A stretch of 20,937 nucleotides of DNA from Mariniphaga sp964559175. GTDB taxonomy: Bacteria; Bacteroidota; Bacteroidia; Bacteroidales; Prolixibacteraceae. The notes under the pieces were generated by a model. The model was given only the letters and a program-made list of their open reading frames with translations. It had not been told where the DNA came from and did not search any database. Below are positions 7,964-16,637 of the stretch, piece after piece (the stretch's first letter is position 1; every line of letters starts with the position of its first letter). The stretch is from assembly GCA_964559175.1 (NCBI GenBank), contig CAZLGT010000079.1, forward strand, positions 1-20,937, given 5' to 3'. A program made the translations under genes and the position numbers.

Positions 7964-8902
7964 ATGAAGAATATATTCAAAAGCACGACTTTTATGGCCA
8001 TTGTGGCCACGTGGCTCTGGTCAACAGCATTTGTGGGGGTTAAAATCGGGTTGGAATACCATACGCCTCTGCAGTTTGCCGGGGTTCGCTTTTTTATTTC
8101 CGGAGTATTGATTTTTCTGTTTTTCGGGCGTGTATCGCGGTTTTATTCTGAAATAAAGGCCAATTTAAAGCTTGTACTGTGGGTTTCGCTGGTGCAGATT
8201 TTTATACAATATGCCTTGTTTTACAGTGGTCTCGATTTGGTGCCCGGTGCGCTGGGTGCGATGATTATTGGCTCATCACCTTTGTTTGTGGCCATTGTGG
8301 CGCATGTTGCCCTGCGCAACGATAAAATGACTCTTTTAAAAACCCTGAGTTTTTTGATAGGAGTGGCTGGCATTGGTATCATCACTTTGGGGCGCGCAAA
8401 AGTGGAAATAAAAGGTGAATTTGAGTTTCTGGGGATTGCCCTGCTGCTGGTCAATAATTTGGTTGCCGGCTATGCCAATGTGCTGGTGTCCAAATCTTCA
8501 AAAACCATTTCGCCTTTGGTGCTCAGTTCGTCCACCTTAATGATTGGGGGATTGCTGCTGATGTTGGTTTCACTGCCGGTGGAGGGTGTCCGTCACGGTC
8601 CGTTTCCGCCGGAATATTTTGTGGCCCTTGCCTGGCTCAGTTTTTTGTCGGCGGCGGCCATTTCCATCTGGTTTGTTTTGCTCAGGCGGCCCGGAGTAAA
8701 GGTTTCGGTTCTGAATGTTTGGAAATTCCTCATTCCGGTTTCGGGCGCAGTTTTAAGCTGGCTTATCCTGGAAAATGAACAGCCCGACGCGACCTCTGTT
8801 TTGGGGATGGTTACCATTGCTGCTTCGCTGCTGGCACTGGGAGCGGCCAACCGCAGGGAAATGCACAAAAAAAGCCGGCAATCGTTGCAGAAGCCGGCTT
8901 GA
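7964..8902 (+). CDS. EamA/DMT-family inner-membrane transporter
   Basis: A 312-residue integral membrane protein with about ten hydrophobic helices in two tandem EamA halves (roughly residues 10-142 and 155-292). The family signature appears early as WLWSTAFVGVKIGLEY and in the second half as SLAALGAANR-like terminal helices. Members of the drug/metabolite transporter superfamily export amino acids, metabolites or drugs; the substrate here is unknown. The last codons overlap a hairpin that serves as terminator of the convergent gene. Upstream lies an unusual nested inverted repeat that may regulate it. A basic tail (NRREMHKKSRQSLQKPA) ends the protein, predicted to be cytoplasmic. Confidence 0.9.
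   Translation: MKNIFKSTTFMAIVATWLWSTAFVGVKIGLEYHTPLQFAGVRFFISGVLIFLFFGRVSRFYSEIKANLKLVLWVSLVQIFIQYALFYSGLDLVPGALGAMIIGSSPLFVAIVAHVALRNDKMTLLKTLSFLIGVAGIGIITLGRAKVEIKGEFEFLGIALLLVNNLVAGYANVLVSKSSKTISPLVLSSSTLMIGGLLLMLVSLPVEGVRHGPFPPEYFVALAWLSFLSAAAISIWFVLLRRPGVKVSVLNVWKFLIPVSGAVLSWLILENEQPDATSVLGMVTIAASLLALGAANRREMHKKSRQSLQKPA
8867..8900 (-). terminator. Intrinsic terminator of the second DUF1080 gene
   Basis: Read on the minus strand, AAGCCGGC (8893-8900) and GCCGGCTT (8872-8879) form an 8-bp GC-rich stem with a 13-nt loop, followed by a run of seven T. It sits 21 bases past the DUF1080 stop, and lies wholly inside the 3' coding end of the convergent EamA gene. Confidence 0.8.
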
Positions 8903-8920
8903 ATGGTTGAATTTTATATG

Positions 8921-9760
8921 CTATTTATCGAGCACCAGCACTTCAATTTTTCTGAAATCAGTGGGGTGGCTCTCAGCCTGAAGGGAGATGGTTCCGCCGG
9001 TAATGATAAGATCACCGTCTTCGGGCAATAATTTTTCAAAATAAGCATCGCGGGGGTCAAGTTGTGGTTTTTCGTAGCTCATAACCTCTTCGCCATTCAC
9101 AAAATGACGAATAACTTCTCCGCCTCGCACTTCTACTTCTACCGAAACCCATTGGTCGCCATGGTAGGTTTTTGAGTTTGAAGTAGTGCAGTGTTGTTCA
9201 TTCAGTTCACCGTCCATAAAAACGTTTGTGCCCGGTGTGCAAAGGTTCATGGTGGGGCGTTCGTCGGTACCGTTTCCACCCAGCAGCTGTACTTCAATGG
9301 AAACCGGGAAATCCTGGTCAAATTCCATTGATTCTGCACTTTGTCCGTGTATCATCAGGCCGTTATTGCGGAAAGCCCAGCCGGGGCCGCCTTTTACCTG
9401 TTCGTCCACAAACCGGTATTCTACCCGGAGCCGGTAGTGCGAAAATTCATCTTTGTGAAACAAGTGTCCAAACTGGCCTCCCCAATCTTCCCATTCATCG
9501 TAGCGAACGCGCAGCAGCCCGTCTTCCACCCTGAAGGTATTGTTGAAGTTATATCCCAGTTCGTAACCGGTAAACTTGATGTTCCAGTCATTCAGGTCTT
9601 TTCCGTTGAAAAGCTGAATCCAGTTTTCTTCGGTTTCTGCCTGAGCCGATTTTTCGCTTTCCTGTTGCGACCGCTGTCCCGGACCGCAGGATGATACCAG
9701 AAAAAACAGGCTAATGATGAGTGTGAAGGTGGTTTTGGTGTTGATTTTTGTTTTTTTCAT
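8921..9760 (-). CDS. DUF1080 (3-keto-disaccharide hydrolase-type) lipoprotein
   Basis: A 279-residue secreted lipoprotein, with signal sequence FTLIISLFFLVSSC and a lipobox Cys. A Gln/Glu-rich linker follows, then a DUF1080 domain from about residue 47 (IQLFNGKDLNDWNIKFTGY) to the end (FRKIEVLVLDK). Family hallmarks visible are YRLRVEYRFVDE, NNGLMIHGQS, SIEVQLLGG and the DGDLIITGGTISLQAES segment before the last strands. The family is linked to cleavage of 3-keto-glycosides outside the cytoplasm; the precise role here is inference. It is longer than the paralogue at 890-1588 and clearly diverged from it. It is probably monocistronic, with its own -7 element just upstream and its own intrinsic terminator. 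Confidence 0.9.
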   Translation of the reverse strand: MKKTKINTKTTFTLIISLFFLVSSCGPGQRSQQESEKSAQAETEENWIQLFNGKDLNDWNIKFTGYELGYNFNNTFRVEDGLLRVRYDEWEDWGGQFGHLFHKDEFSHYRLRVEYRFVDEQVKGGPGWAFRNNGLMIHGQSAESMEFDQDFPVSIEVQLLGGNGTDERPTMNLCTPGTNVFMDGELNEQHCTTSNSKTYHGDQWVSVEVEVRGGEVIRHFVNGEEVMSYEKPQLDPRDAYFEKLLPEDGDLIITGGTISLQAESHPTDFRKIEVLVLDK

Positions 9761-9786
9761 CTGTTTTCAATTTGATTCGTGTCGCA

Positions 9787-9794
9787 CAAAGGTA
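9787..9794 (-). promoter_or_regulatory. -7 promoter element of the second DUF1080 gene
   Basis: The minus strand reads TACCTTTG, an exact TAnnTTTG match, 26 bases upstream of ATG 9760. A TTGG about 23 bases further upstream is a plausible -33 element. The rest of 9761-10056, up to katG, shows no gene and no OxyR- or PerR-like site that I can recognise. Confidence 0.55.
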
Positions 9795-10056
9795 TAAAAA
9801 CCAATTTAAATAATATACCAACATGATATTTGCCCTGTGCATAAACTTCACTTTTTGTTTTCGGCAGGCGATTTTTGGATTTATTTAACCGGGATACCGA
9901 ATAATTTTTTATATTTCCAGAGAGAAAACCATCGGGTTAGAAAATCCCTCGCCTGAATTGGAAAATTAACAAACAATTCGGTGTTTCTCTTGTTTTTAAG
10001 CGTATAAATATGATTATATGTAATTTTCAAAACAAATAACTTAAAAATCAAAAAGA

Positions 10057-12285
10057 ATGGAAGAAAAAAATCCACACAACGAAGCTTACAACGCAAATGA
10101 AGAAAGCAAATGCCCGGTAACCGGGCACGGGGCAAAACCCGTTGCAGGCGGTGGTACACGAAACCGCGACTGGTGGCCAAACAAGTTAAATATTAACATT
10201 CTCCGCCAGCATTCTTCAAAATCGAATCCCATGGGAGAAGATTTTAACTACGCTGAAGAATTTAAAAGCCTTGATCTGGCTGCCGTTAAAAAAGACCTCA
10301 CTGATTTGATGACCGACTCACAGGACTGGTGGCCGGCCGACTGGGGTCACTACGGACCGCTGTTTATCCGAATGGCCTGGCACAGCGCGGGAACGTATCG
10401 CGTGACCGACGGTCGTGGCGGTGGTGGCACCGGGAACCAGCGTTTTGCACCGCTGAACAGCTGGCCCGATAACGTGAGCCTCGACAAGGCCCGCCGTTTG
10501 CTCTGGCCCCTCAAACAAAAATACGGCAAAAAACTTTCGTGGGCCGACCTGATGATTTTGGCCGGAAACGTGGCACTCGAATCCATGGGCTTTAAAACTT
10601 TCGGTTTTGCCGGTGGCCGCGAAGACATTTGGGAACCCGAAGAAGACATTTACTGGGGCTCGGAAGGCAAGTGGCTGGAAGACCAGCGCCACGATGACAA
10701 AGGCGAACTGGAAGGCCCGCTGGCTGCCGACCACATGGGACTGATTTACGTGAACCCGGAAGGTCCCAACGGCGATCCTGATCCGAAAAAGGCAGCGCAC
10801 TACATCAGACAGTCGTTTAAGCTGATGGCCATGAACGATGAGGAAACTGTTGCGCTGATTGCCGGCGGACACTCGTTCGGAAAAGTGCATGGCGCCGCTC
10901 CCGACAGTAACCTCGGACCCGATCCTGAAGCTGCTCCCCTTGAAGAAATGGGCCTCGGCTGGAAAAATAAATTTGGGAAAGGAAATGCCGAGCATACCAT
11001 TACCAGCGGACTGGAAGGAACATGGACCAAAACGCCCATTCAGTGGAGCATCAATTTCCTGGAAAACCTGTTCGATTATGAATGGGAACTGACCAAAAGT
11101 CCGGCAGGCGCCTGGCAGTGGAAACCCAGAGGACAGGCCGGCGCCAACAGCGTACCCGACGCCCACATTCCCGGAAAACGGAACCAGCCGTTTATGCTTA
11201 CCACCGACCTTTCGCTGCGGTTTGACCCCGATTACGAAAAAATCTCGCGCCGGTTTCTTGAAAACCCGGCAGAGTTTGAAGACGCTTTCGCCCGTGCATG
11301 GTTTAAACTGACACACCGCGACATGGGACCGAAAACGCGCTACCTTGGGCCGGAAGTACCTGCTGAAGACCTGCTTTGGCAAGACCCGATTCCGGAAGCT
11401 ACCTATAAATTGGTTGATGAAAACAATGTAGCCGAACTCAAAGGCAAAATACTGGATTCCGGACTCACTGTTTCCGAACTTGTTTCAACAGCCTGGGCAT
11501 CGGCTTCCACCTACCGCGACTCCGACAAACGGGGCGGTGCAAACGGCGCCCGCATTCGCCTGGCTCCGCAAAAAGACTGGGAAGTGAACAACCCGAAACA
11601 ACTGGCCAAAGTGCTGGAAACGCTGGAAGGTATTCAGAAAGAGTTTAACGGCGCCGACGGTGAAAAACAGGTTTCGCTGGCCGACCTTATTGTTTTGGGA
11701 GGTTGCGCCGCAGTAGAAAAGGCAGCCAAAGATGCCGGATTCGATGTTTCGGTGCCTTTTACACCGGGCCGTGCCGATGCTTCGCAGGAACAAACCGATG
11801 TAGAAGGGTTCGGTTACCTGGAGCCTCTGGCCGATGGTTTCCGAAACTATTTGAAGACAAAATACATGGCCACTGCCGAGGAAATGCTGGTTGACCGTGC
11901 CCAATTGCTCTCGCTCACACCGCCGGAAATGACCGCGCTGGTTGGCGGATTGCGCGTACTGAACACCAACTACGACGGCTCGAAACACGGTGTGTTTACC
12001 GACAAGCCGGAAACACTGACCAACGACTTCTTTGTGAACCTACTGGATATGCGTACCGTTTGGAAAGCTGTTTCGGAGGAAAAAGAACAGTATGAAGGAC
12101 ACGACCGCAAAACCGGCGACCTGAAATGGACCGGTACCCGCGTTGACCTTCTGTTTGGTTCCAATTCCGAACTCCGTGCCCTGGCCGAAGTTTACGGCTC
12201 AGCCGACGGACAGGAGAAATTCGTGCACGACTTTGTGGCAGCATGGAACAAAGTGATGAATCTCGACCGTTACGACCTGGCGTAA
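10057..12285 (+). CDS. katG: Catalase-peroxidase
   Basis: A 742-residue bifunctional haem enzyme that removes hydrogen peroxide by catalase and peroxidase reactions. The N-terminal active half shows distal Arg105, Trp108 and His109 in RMAWHSAGTYR, and proximal His272 in AGGHSFGKVHG. It also has Tyr231 (GLIYVNPEGP) and Met257, which with Trp108 would form the Met-Tyr-Trp adduct needed for catalase activity. The C-terminal half (from about 440) is the degenerate duplicated peroxidase domain, with AWASASTYRDSDKRGGANGA. The length is usual for the family. Ser replaces the common Thr in GGHTFGK. It begins MEEKNPHNEAYN and has no export signal, so it is cytoplasmic. It is monocistronic, with a strong terminator after it. 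Confidence 0.98.
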   Translation: MEEKNPHNEAYNANEESKCPVTGHGAKPVAGGGTRNRDWWPNKLNINILRQHSSKSNPMGEDFNYAEEFKSLDLAAVKKDLTDLMTDSQDWWPADWGHYGPLFIRMAWHSAGTYRVTDGRGGGGTGNQRFAPLNSWPDNVSLDKARRLLWPLKQKYGKKLSWADLMILAGNVALESMGFKTFGFAGGREDIWEPEEDIYWGSEGKWLEDQRHDDKGELEGPLAADHMGLIYVNPEGPNGDPDPKKAAHYIRQSFKLMAMNDEETVALIAGGHSFGKVHGAAPDSNLGPDPEAAPLEEMGLGWKNKFGKGNAEHTITSGLEGTWTKTPIQWSINFLENLFDYEWELTKSPAGAWQWKPRGQAGANSVPDAHIPGKRNQPFMLTTDLSLRFDPDYEKISRRFLENPAEFEDAFARAWFKLTHRDMGPKTRYLGPEVPAEDLLWQDPIPEATYKLVDENNVAELKGKILDSGLTVSELVSTAWASASTYRDSDKRGGANGARIRLAPQKDWEVNNPKQLAKVLETLEGIQKEFNGADGEKQVSLADLIVLGGCAAVEKAAKDAGFDVSVPFTPGRADASQEQTDVEGFGYLEPLADGFRNYLKTKYMATAEEMLVDRAQLLSLTPPEMTALVGGLRVLNTNYDGSKHGVFTDKPETLTNDFFVNLLDMRTVWKAVSEEKEQYEGHDRKTGDLKWTGTRVDLLFGSNSELRALAEVYGSADGQEKFVHDFVAAWNKVMNLDRYDLA

Positions 12286-12332
12286 ACACAGGTTCATTAA
12301 CTATTCATAACGTTATTTACTATTTACTCATT

Positions 12333-12361
12333 AAGGCGGTTCGGCAACGGGCCGCCTTTTT
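12333..12361 (+). terminator. Intrinsic terminator of katG
   Basis: A 7-bp stem AAGGCGG (12333-12339) / CCGCCTT (12352-12358) is followed by a T-run, 47 bases after the katG stop. The next 110 bases, to the HTH gene, are AT-rich with no gene seen. Confidence 0.85.
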
Positions 12362-12473
12362 ATGGGGAAATCTTGTTGGTGAGTTTTGCAAGCATTTATT
12401 CACCTTTCTAATCAGACCATTTGTAAATCAAAATCCCTTTTTGTTAATTTTATTTTGTTATGGGATATTGATT

Positions 12474-12971
12474 CTAAAATTTTTTAATATGAAAAGCTCT
12501 GTCTTGTTTGATAAATGTTGGAATTAAGTCCTCCAGTTTAATTTTTAAAAGCCGGTTAATCACAATCAAATCCTCTTTTGAAAATGGTCTCAATCCATTA
12601 ATCAGTTCTGACATATATCCTTTTCGATGTCCTAAAATTTTTGCTAAATCACTTTGAGTTAATCCGGCCTCTTTTAGTCTGGATTTGATCAATTTTTTTC
12701 TTTTTTGATAGAATTCAATCTCTGCCTGAACAAGGGCTTCTGCCAAATCATTTTCTTTAACTTGTTGGTCTGTAACAGAATTCTCATCTGCCCAATTCTT
12801 TTGTTCATAATCCTTTATCAGGTTGCGCAAATGATTTCGAATCGGCTTATACGATTCATCCTGTTTTTCAAGTACCCGTAGTTTTAAAAACAGCGAGGCT
12901 GCTTTTTCATAGTCCAGTTCACTTTTGAGTGAAGTCAATTTCTGTATGTTTTGTATCGAAAAATTTTCCAT
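12474..12971 (-). CDS. Orphan HigA-like XRE-family antitoxin
   Basis: A 165-residue protein whose C-terminal part (residues 93-150) is an XRE-type helix-turn-helix: KSRLKEAGLTQSDLAKIL, then HRKGYMSELINGLRPFS. The N-terminal 90 residues are helical and charged, as in the HigA-like antitoxins that accompany HigB-type RNases. I start at ATG 12971 because GGGAGGT, a good ribosome site, lies 12 bases before it; the in-frame GTG at 12992 overlaps that site. No toxin gene adjoins it. The 165 bp upstream hold only a 10-codon ORF (MVKLVYGKG) ending near the ribosome site, so the toxin may have been lost. It could bind DNA of its own or of the neighbouring HigBA promoter. Confidence 0.8.
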   Translation of the reverse strand: MENFSIQNIQKLTSLKSELDYEKAASLFLKLRVLEKQDESYKPIRNHLRNLIKDYEQKNWADENSVTDQQVKENDLAEALVQAEIEFYQKRKKLIKSRLKEAGLTQSDLAKILGHRKGYMSELINGLRPFSKEDLIVINRLLKIKLEDLIPTFIKQDRAFHIKKF

Positions 12972-13117
12972 TTTTAAATCATTACCTCCCACTTTAACCT
13001 TTTCCGTAAACCAACTTCACCATTATTAAAAATTTTCCCTGTTATTGAAAAAACACAAACCTATCAGCCCACTAAGCAATTGATTAATTGTTACGTTGTT
13101 TAAATTTATCACTAACT

Positions 13118-13140
13118 ACACAATGTTTTTTACCTTGTGT
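13118..13140. promoter_or_regulatory. Possible operator, inverted repeat ACACAA/TTGTGT
   Basis: Arms 13118-13123 and 13135-13140 are separated by 11 bases. They lie between the HigA stop and the orphan HTH gene, about 150 bases upstream of the latter's start. This may be an autoregulatory site or a weak hairpin. It is short, so confidence is low. Confidence 0.3.
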
Positions 13141-13157
13141 GTGAGCAAATATTGCTT

Positions 13158-13598
13158 TTACACTTCTATCATATTTTTTCTTGTATTCATCAAACTTGCA
13201 TTTCGGAAATGTTTGTTTACCTCATGTTTCAATTTGTAGGGTCTGTTAAAAGCCTCCTGAGATAGTTTAAAATAATCAGAAAGTTTTCTTATTGTGTCCT
13301 TTGAAAGTCCTTTTTGATAATTTAAAATCTTAGAGATTGTTCCTTTTGACAAATCTAAAATATCTGCCAGGTCCGTTGCTTTTAAATCGTGTTCTTCCAT
13401 TAAAGCTTTAAGTATTACAATCGGGTCAGAATCTTTAAATGTACTGTGTTCATTGTCCCATTTCTCAATCAAAAGTGTAAGCAATTCAATCTCATCATCA
13501 GTTGCTTTGTTTGCATTAAGAATCAATTCTTCCAGGATGTCGCAATATTTTTTGTATTGTTCTGCATCCTTAATTACTGTATATTTTAATGTTTCCAT
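13158..13598 (-). CDS. higA: HigA-family antitoxin
   Basis: A 146-residue antitoxin with an XRE helix-turn-helix at residues 62-117 (DLKATDLADILDLSKGTISK then ILNYQKGLSKDTIRKLSDYF). The tail FNRPYKLKHEVNKHFRNAS is characteristic of the Bacteroidota HigA group. The acidic N-terminal 60 residues probably hold the toxin-binding surface. It begins 21 bp after the HigB stop, with AAGGAAGGAT upstream as ribosome site, so it is translated from the toxin-first transcript typical of HigBA. It should neutralise HigB and repress the operon promoter. The gene symbol is given by family and arrangement. Confidence 0.88.
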   Translation of the reverse strand: METLKYTVIKDAEQYKKYCDILEELILNANKATDDEIELLTLLIEKWDNEHSTFKDSDPIVILKALMEEHDLKATDLADILDLSKGTISKILNYQKGLSKDTIRKLSDYFKLSQEAFNRPYKLKHEVNKHFRNASLMNTRKNMIEV

Positions 13599-13619
13599 TT
13601 TTTATCCTTCCTTTTTAAT

Positions 13620-13952
13620 TTAATAAACATCAATTTCGTACTGTTTCCCCTCATTACATAGTTTTGAATACTCTGCATGGGTACCAATCCACTTAATAAA
13701 CAGATGAACCCGCGTTTTACCAAAGTGATATTTACAAATCAACCTGTAATTATTTCCACCAATATTAAATACAACTCTGTCTGAACCTTTACCAAGAATA
13801 TCAGCACTATTGAAAGTTGCAACAATCTCATTTGGTTCATTCCAATCGACCAGTTTAATAATTGATAACCAGATCTCAAAAGATGCCCTGCTTCTGGCAT
13901 TTTTTAGGACATAATCCTCAATCGACTGTTTTTTAATTAAATGTATTTTCAT
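13620..13952 (-). CDS. higB: HigB-family mRNA interferase toxin
   Basis: A 110-residue RelE/HigB-fold toxin (HigB_toxin, PF09907 type) that cleaves mRNA on the ribosome. Visible family segments are SRASFEIWLSIIKLVDWNEP, then the strand NNYRLICKYHFGKTRVHLF and the C-terminal IKWIGTHAEYSKL, which carries basic and His residues expected in the active site. The length is normal and no frameshift is seen, so the toxin looks intact. It is the first gene of the toxin-antitoxin operon, with higA 21 bp downstream. A perfect TATATTTG -7 element and an inverted repeat lie just upstream. Confidence 0.9.
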   Translation of the reverse strand: MKIHLIKKQSIEDYVLKNARSRASFEIWLSIIKLVDWNEPNEIVATFNSADILGKGSDRVVFNIGGNNYRLICKYHFGKTRVHLFIKWIGTHAEYSKLCNEGKQYEIDVY

Positions 13953-13963
13953 TTACTTATCCG

Positions 13964-13996
13964 CAAATATATGAAATAAGTTTCACTAAAGGAAAC
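13964..13996 (-). promoter_or_regulatory. higBA promoter with candidate operator
   Basis: The minus-strand -7 element TATATTTG (13964-13971) matches TAnnTTTG exactly and is 11 bases from the higB ATG. An inverted repeat, GTTTC (13980-13984) and GAAAC (13992-13996), lies between the -7 and -33 positions, where HigA binding would repress. A separate 6-bp hairpin at 14065-14082 lies past the GH9 stop. Confidence 0.5.
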
Positions 13997-14105
13997 ATTA
14001 AAAATCGGTGCGTATTATGCATTTCAAACTCCGCTTTAAACAGGCTGAGTGAAAATAGAAATTTTACTCTTTTGTCAGAGTAGAATAAAGTTTAAATACG
14101 ATGGT

Positions 14106-16637
14106 TCATTTTATCAAATTTTTAAACGCTGATCCAAAAATCAGATAACTGGTATTGCCGCCAATGGTTCCTTCGTTTTGTCCCCACAGGAACGGCCAGT
14201 CGTCGTAGTTTTCAAAATGGTCGGGTTGCCGGAACAATACCCCCGGCGCCACATTGCCCGGAATAAAGGAAAAATCGGCCCGGTTGTTCCCGTAAAATAC
14301 CTCTTTGGGACGGGCGGCGCCCAACGTTGCCACCAGCGAATAGTTGTGGTACGGATGGCAGCCATACAGCCAGTTGGTGGCTTTGAACGCATGGCTGGCA
14401 TCGATGATTTCCGGAAAATGTTTATGGGCAAAACAGATGGTGGTGCCAAAGTTCACAATGGCTCCGCTGCCTGCCCAGTTGCCCAAACCGATGGGCACTC
14501 CGTAGGGATTATCCTTTTCAAGCCCTTCGATGTATTCTTTGTACTGTACCACATACGGCCGGAGCTTTTCTTTGTAGGAGGCTTCCATGTGCGGAATGCC
14601 GTGCAATGCCGTCAAAATAATGTAACTGAGGTTCCGGTCGAGTGCGGGCCATAAAAGTTCCTGAAATTTATCGGCATATTGTTGCTCCCCGGTTGAGATG
14701 TACAACTGGAGATTAGTGCCCACATCTGCCGCTCCGAAGCGCCTGCTGCGATTGTCCTGCGGCTGGCTGGCAAGCAATTCCGTTGCCTCTTTCAGAAGTC
14801 TTTTTGACTGAACCAACGCTCTTTCAGAAAGATCGTTGTTATATCCCTTCAACGCCCGGCTTACTGCGGCAAACATGGTGGCCGCCCTGAGGTCGAGGCC
14901 GGGATTGCGACTTGTGAATGCCCACATATCGTCCTTCACCCCGCTGGAAAGGCCGTCGGGGGCCACTTCGTACGGACCGAGGTTCGGGTTGTACGGAAGA
15001 CCGTCGGTGATGGAGGCGGCATCGCCCAGGTGATGGTAATTGTACAACACCGAGTTGGAAAGCGTTTGCGCCATGTGGCCGATAATCTCTGCCTGGGCAA
15101 CCAGGTTCATGGCTCCGTGCTCGATAAACTGCAATATATCCGGCGTGCCGTCCGGGCGGTGTAAATCCACATAACGCTGCTCCTGGCTAACAAAAGTCTG
15201 GTCGCGCTGGGGCTTGAAATATTCCCAGGTCTGCACAAAATTCTGAACCACGCTAATATTCGAACCGGTCTCAATATCAAAATCTCCGGCATCGAAAAAA
15301 CCGCCGGTGTTTAACCCGGGAATCAGTTCCAGCCCTTCATAATTTGTGTCGGTTGTTGGTCCCTGCCAGTGGAGGTCGAAGTGATCGGTATCCGGCGGCG
15401 CCTGCCGGTACCCTTCCTTAAACGGTTCGCCGTGCCACACCCGGTAACCCTCGCGCACAAACATGTGGTTCATGTGTATGGGAATCCAGATATCGCTGGT
15501 GGCGTCGGTAATCTTGTCGTAAACGGTTTCGCCGATGATGAAGTTATTGGTTTTCTGGTCGCCATACTGAAGGTAATAGATACCGGGGGTGTTCACGGAA
15601 GAGAAATCGAATTTCACATAGTGGTATTTGTAATAGTCGCCCCAGGATTGGATTGGCCCGCTGAACACTTCGGCAGCCCGGCCGTGTTCATCAATTTTGT
15701 AAATCGATGCGGTGGCAGGCGGTGTATCTTTTTTGTCGAGTTCAATTACCGAAACTTTGGGTTGCGACGGGAGGTAGCCCACCTGCGAGAACCCGATGTT
15801 GGGCTCCCGTATCCAGCCGTCGATGGCATGGGGTTCCACAATCCAGCTCAGCACCTTGCCTGTTTTTCCTGCGGGAAGCAGACTGCGCACCACAAACCAG
15901 CCGTTTTGTGCCAGCATCCGGCCGTCGAACAACATCAGTTCGGCATCTTCGGAAGTGATTTTTACCCGCCGTTCCGGGTCTTCGGGCGCAAGCAAAAAAG
16001 TGTGACCGGTTTCCAGCGGCAGCGGATCGACAAACCGGCCGGTGCCCCTGTCGTCGGCGGTGACGTACCCTTTGTATTGTTTTATTTTTTCACGGTTGGG
16101 CCGGGTAACGGTGTTGCCCACCACATAGCGCGGGAACCGGTTGAGGCGCCCGTCGGCCAGGTAGGTTTTTCCCCAGTATTGTGAGGGCAGGAATTCCAGG
16201 TTAAACCCGGCAGCCCCTTCCAGTTCGGCGGGAACGGGTTTATCGAGGTAAACCGCAATCTCAACACCTTGCCCTTTGGCAGTGACCACCACCCGCGAAG
16301 CAAAGTCGAAATCTTCATACGTTAACACTGATTCGATGGAGTTGGACTCCCGGTTTACCGTGCGGGTGGGTATGGCCGGAACCAGGTCCCACTGCTCCGG
16401 CGTATTGGAAAGCCGCACCGCGCCGCCCTGCGCAGTTCGTACGCCATGGTGAATAAGTTCGATGCCGGCGGTTTTTTCGTCGTTAAAACCTCCGGTAAAC
16501 AGGTTGCTGTAAACCAGAACGTTCGCGCCCTGCGTTTCGAAATATTCCAGATCATTCAGTTTCAGTTCCTGGCCCGGAGCCTGCTGGAATGCCGCCAGCA
16601 GCAGCATTAAAAGTGTTGAAAATGTAAGTTTTTTCAT
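14106..16637 (-). CDS. Secreted GH9 family glycosidase
   Basis: An 843-residue exported protein (signal MKKLTFSTLLMLLLAAFQQ, cleaved near APGQ). Residues 24-278 form a beta-rich region I cannot assign. Residues 281-370 look like the Ig-like CelD_N module that precedes GH9 domains (NIGFSQVGYLPSQPKVSVIE ... GIYYLQYGDQKTNNFIIGE). The catalytic (alpha/alpha)6 barrel follows. Asp449 and Asp452 in GGFFDAGDFD match the base motif of GH9, and Glu822 in GQNEGTIGGN matches the C-terminal acid. GH9 enzymes are endo- or exo-beta-glucanases that cut cellulose, mixed glucans or gluco-oligosaccharides. The divergence from typical endoglucanases leaves the substrate open. The locus context of GH43 and CE15 genes points to plant polysaccharide. 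Confidence 0.88.
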   Translation of the reverse strand: MKKLTFSTLLMLLLAAFQQAPGQELKLNDLEYFETQGANVLVYSNLFTGGFNDEKTAGIELIHHGVRTAQGGAVRLSNTPEQWDLVPAIPTRTVNRESNSIESVLTYEDFDFASRVVVTAKGQGVEIAVYLDKPVPAELEGAAGFNLEFLPSQYWGKTYLADGRLNRFPRYVVGNTVTRPNREKIKQYKGYVTADDRGTGRFVDPLPLETGHTFLLAPEDPERRVKITSEDAELMLFDGRMLAQNGWFVVRSLLPAGKTGKVLSWIVEPHAIDGWIREPNIGFSQVGYLPSQPKVSVIELDKKDTPPATASIYKIDEHGRAAEVFSGPIQSWGDYYKYHYVKFDFSSVNTPGIYYLQYGDQKTNNFIIGETVYDKITDATSDIWIPIHMNHMFVREGYRVWHGEPFKEGYRQAPPDTDHFDLHWQGPTTDTNYEGLELIPGLNTGGFFDAGDFDIETGSNISVVQNFVQTWEYFKPQRDQTFVSQEQRYVDLHRPDGTPDILQFIEHGAMNLVAQAEIIGHMAQTLSNSVLYNYHHLGDAASITDGLPYNPNLGPYEVAPDGLSSGVKDDMWAFTSRNPGLDLRAATMFAAVSRALKGYNNDLSERALVQSKRLLKEATELLASQPQDNRSRRFGAADVGTNLQLYISTGEQQYADKFQELLWPALDRNLSYIILTALHGIPHMEASYKEKLRPYVVQYKEYIEGLEKDNPYGVPIGLGNWAGSGAIVNFGTTICFAHKHFPEIIDASHAFKATNWLYGCHPYHNYSLVATLGAARPKEVFYGNNRADFSFIPGNVAPGVLFRQPDHFENYDDWPFLWGQNEGTIGGNTSYLIFGSAFKNLIK

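Noticed and set aside
10318..11382. 354-codon minus-strand ORF opposite katG
   Set aside because: It is antisense to highly conserved katG sequence, with no plausible domain or ribosome site.
15369..16184. Long plus-strand ORF opposite the GH9 gene
   Set aside because: It is a GC-rich shadow frame of the GH9 coding region with no recognisable domain or leader.
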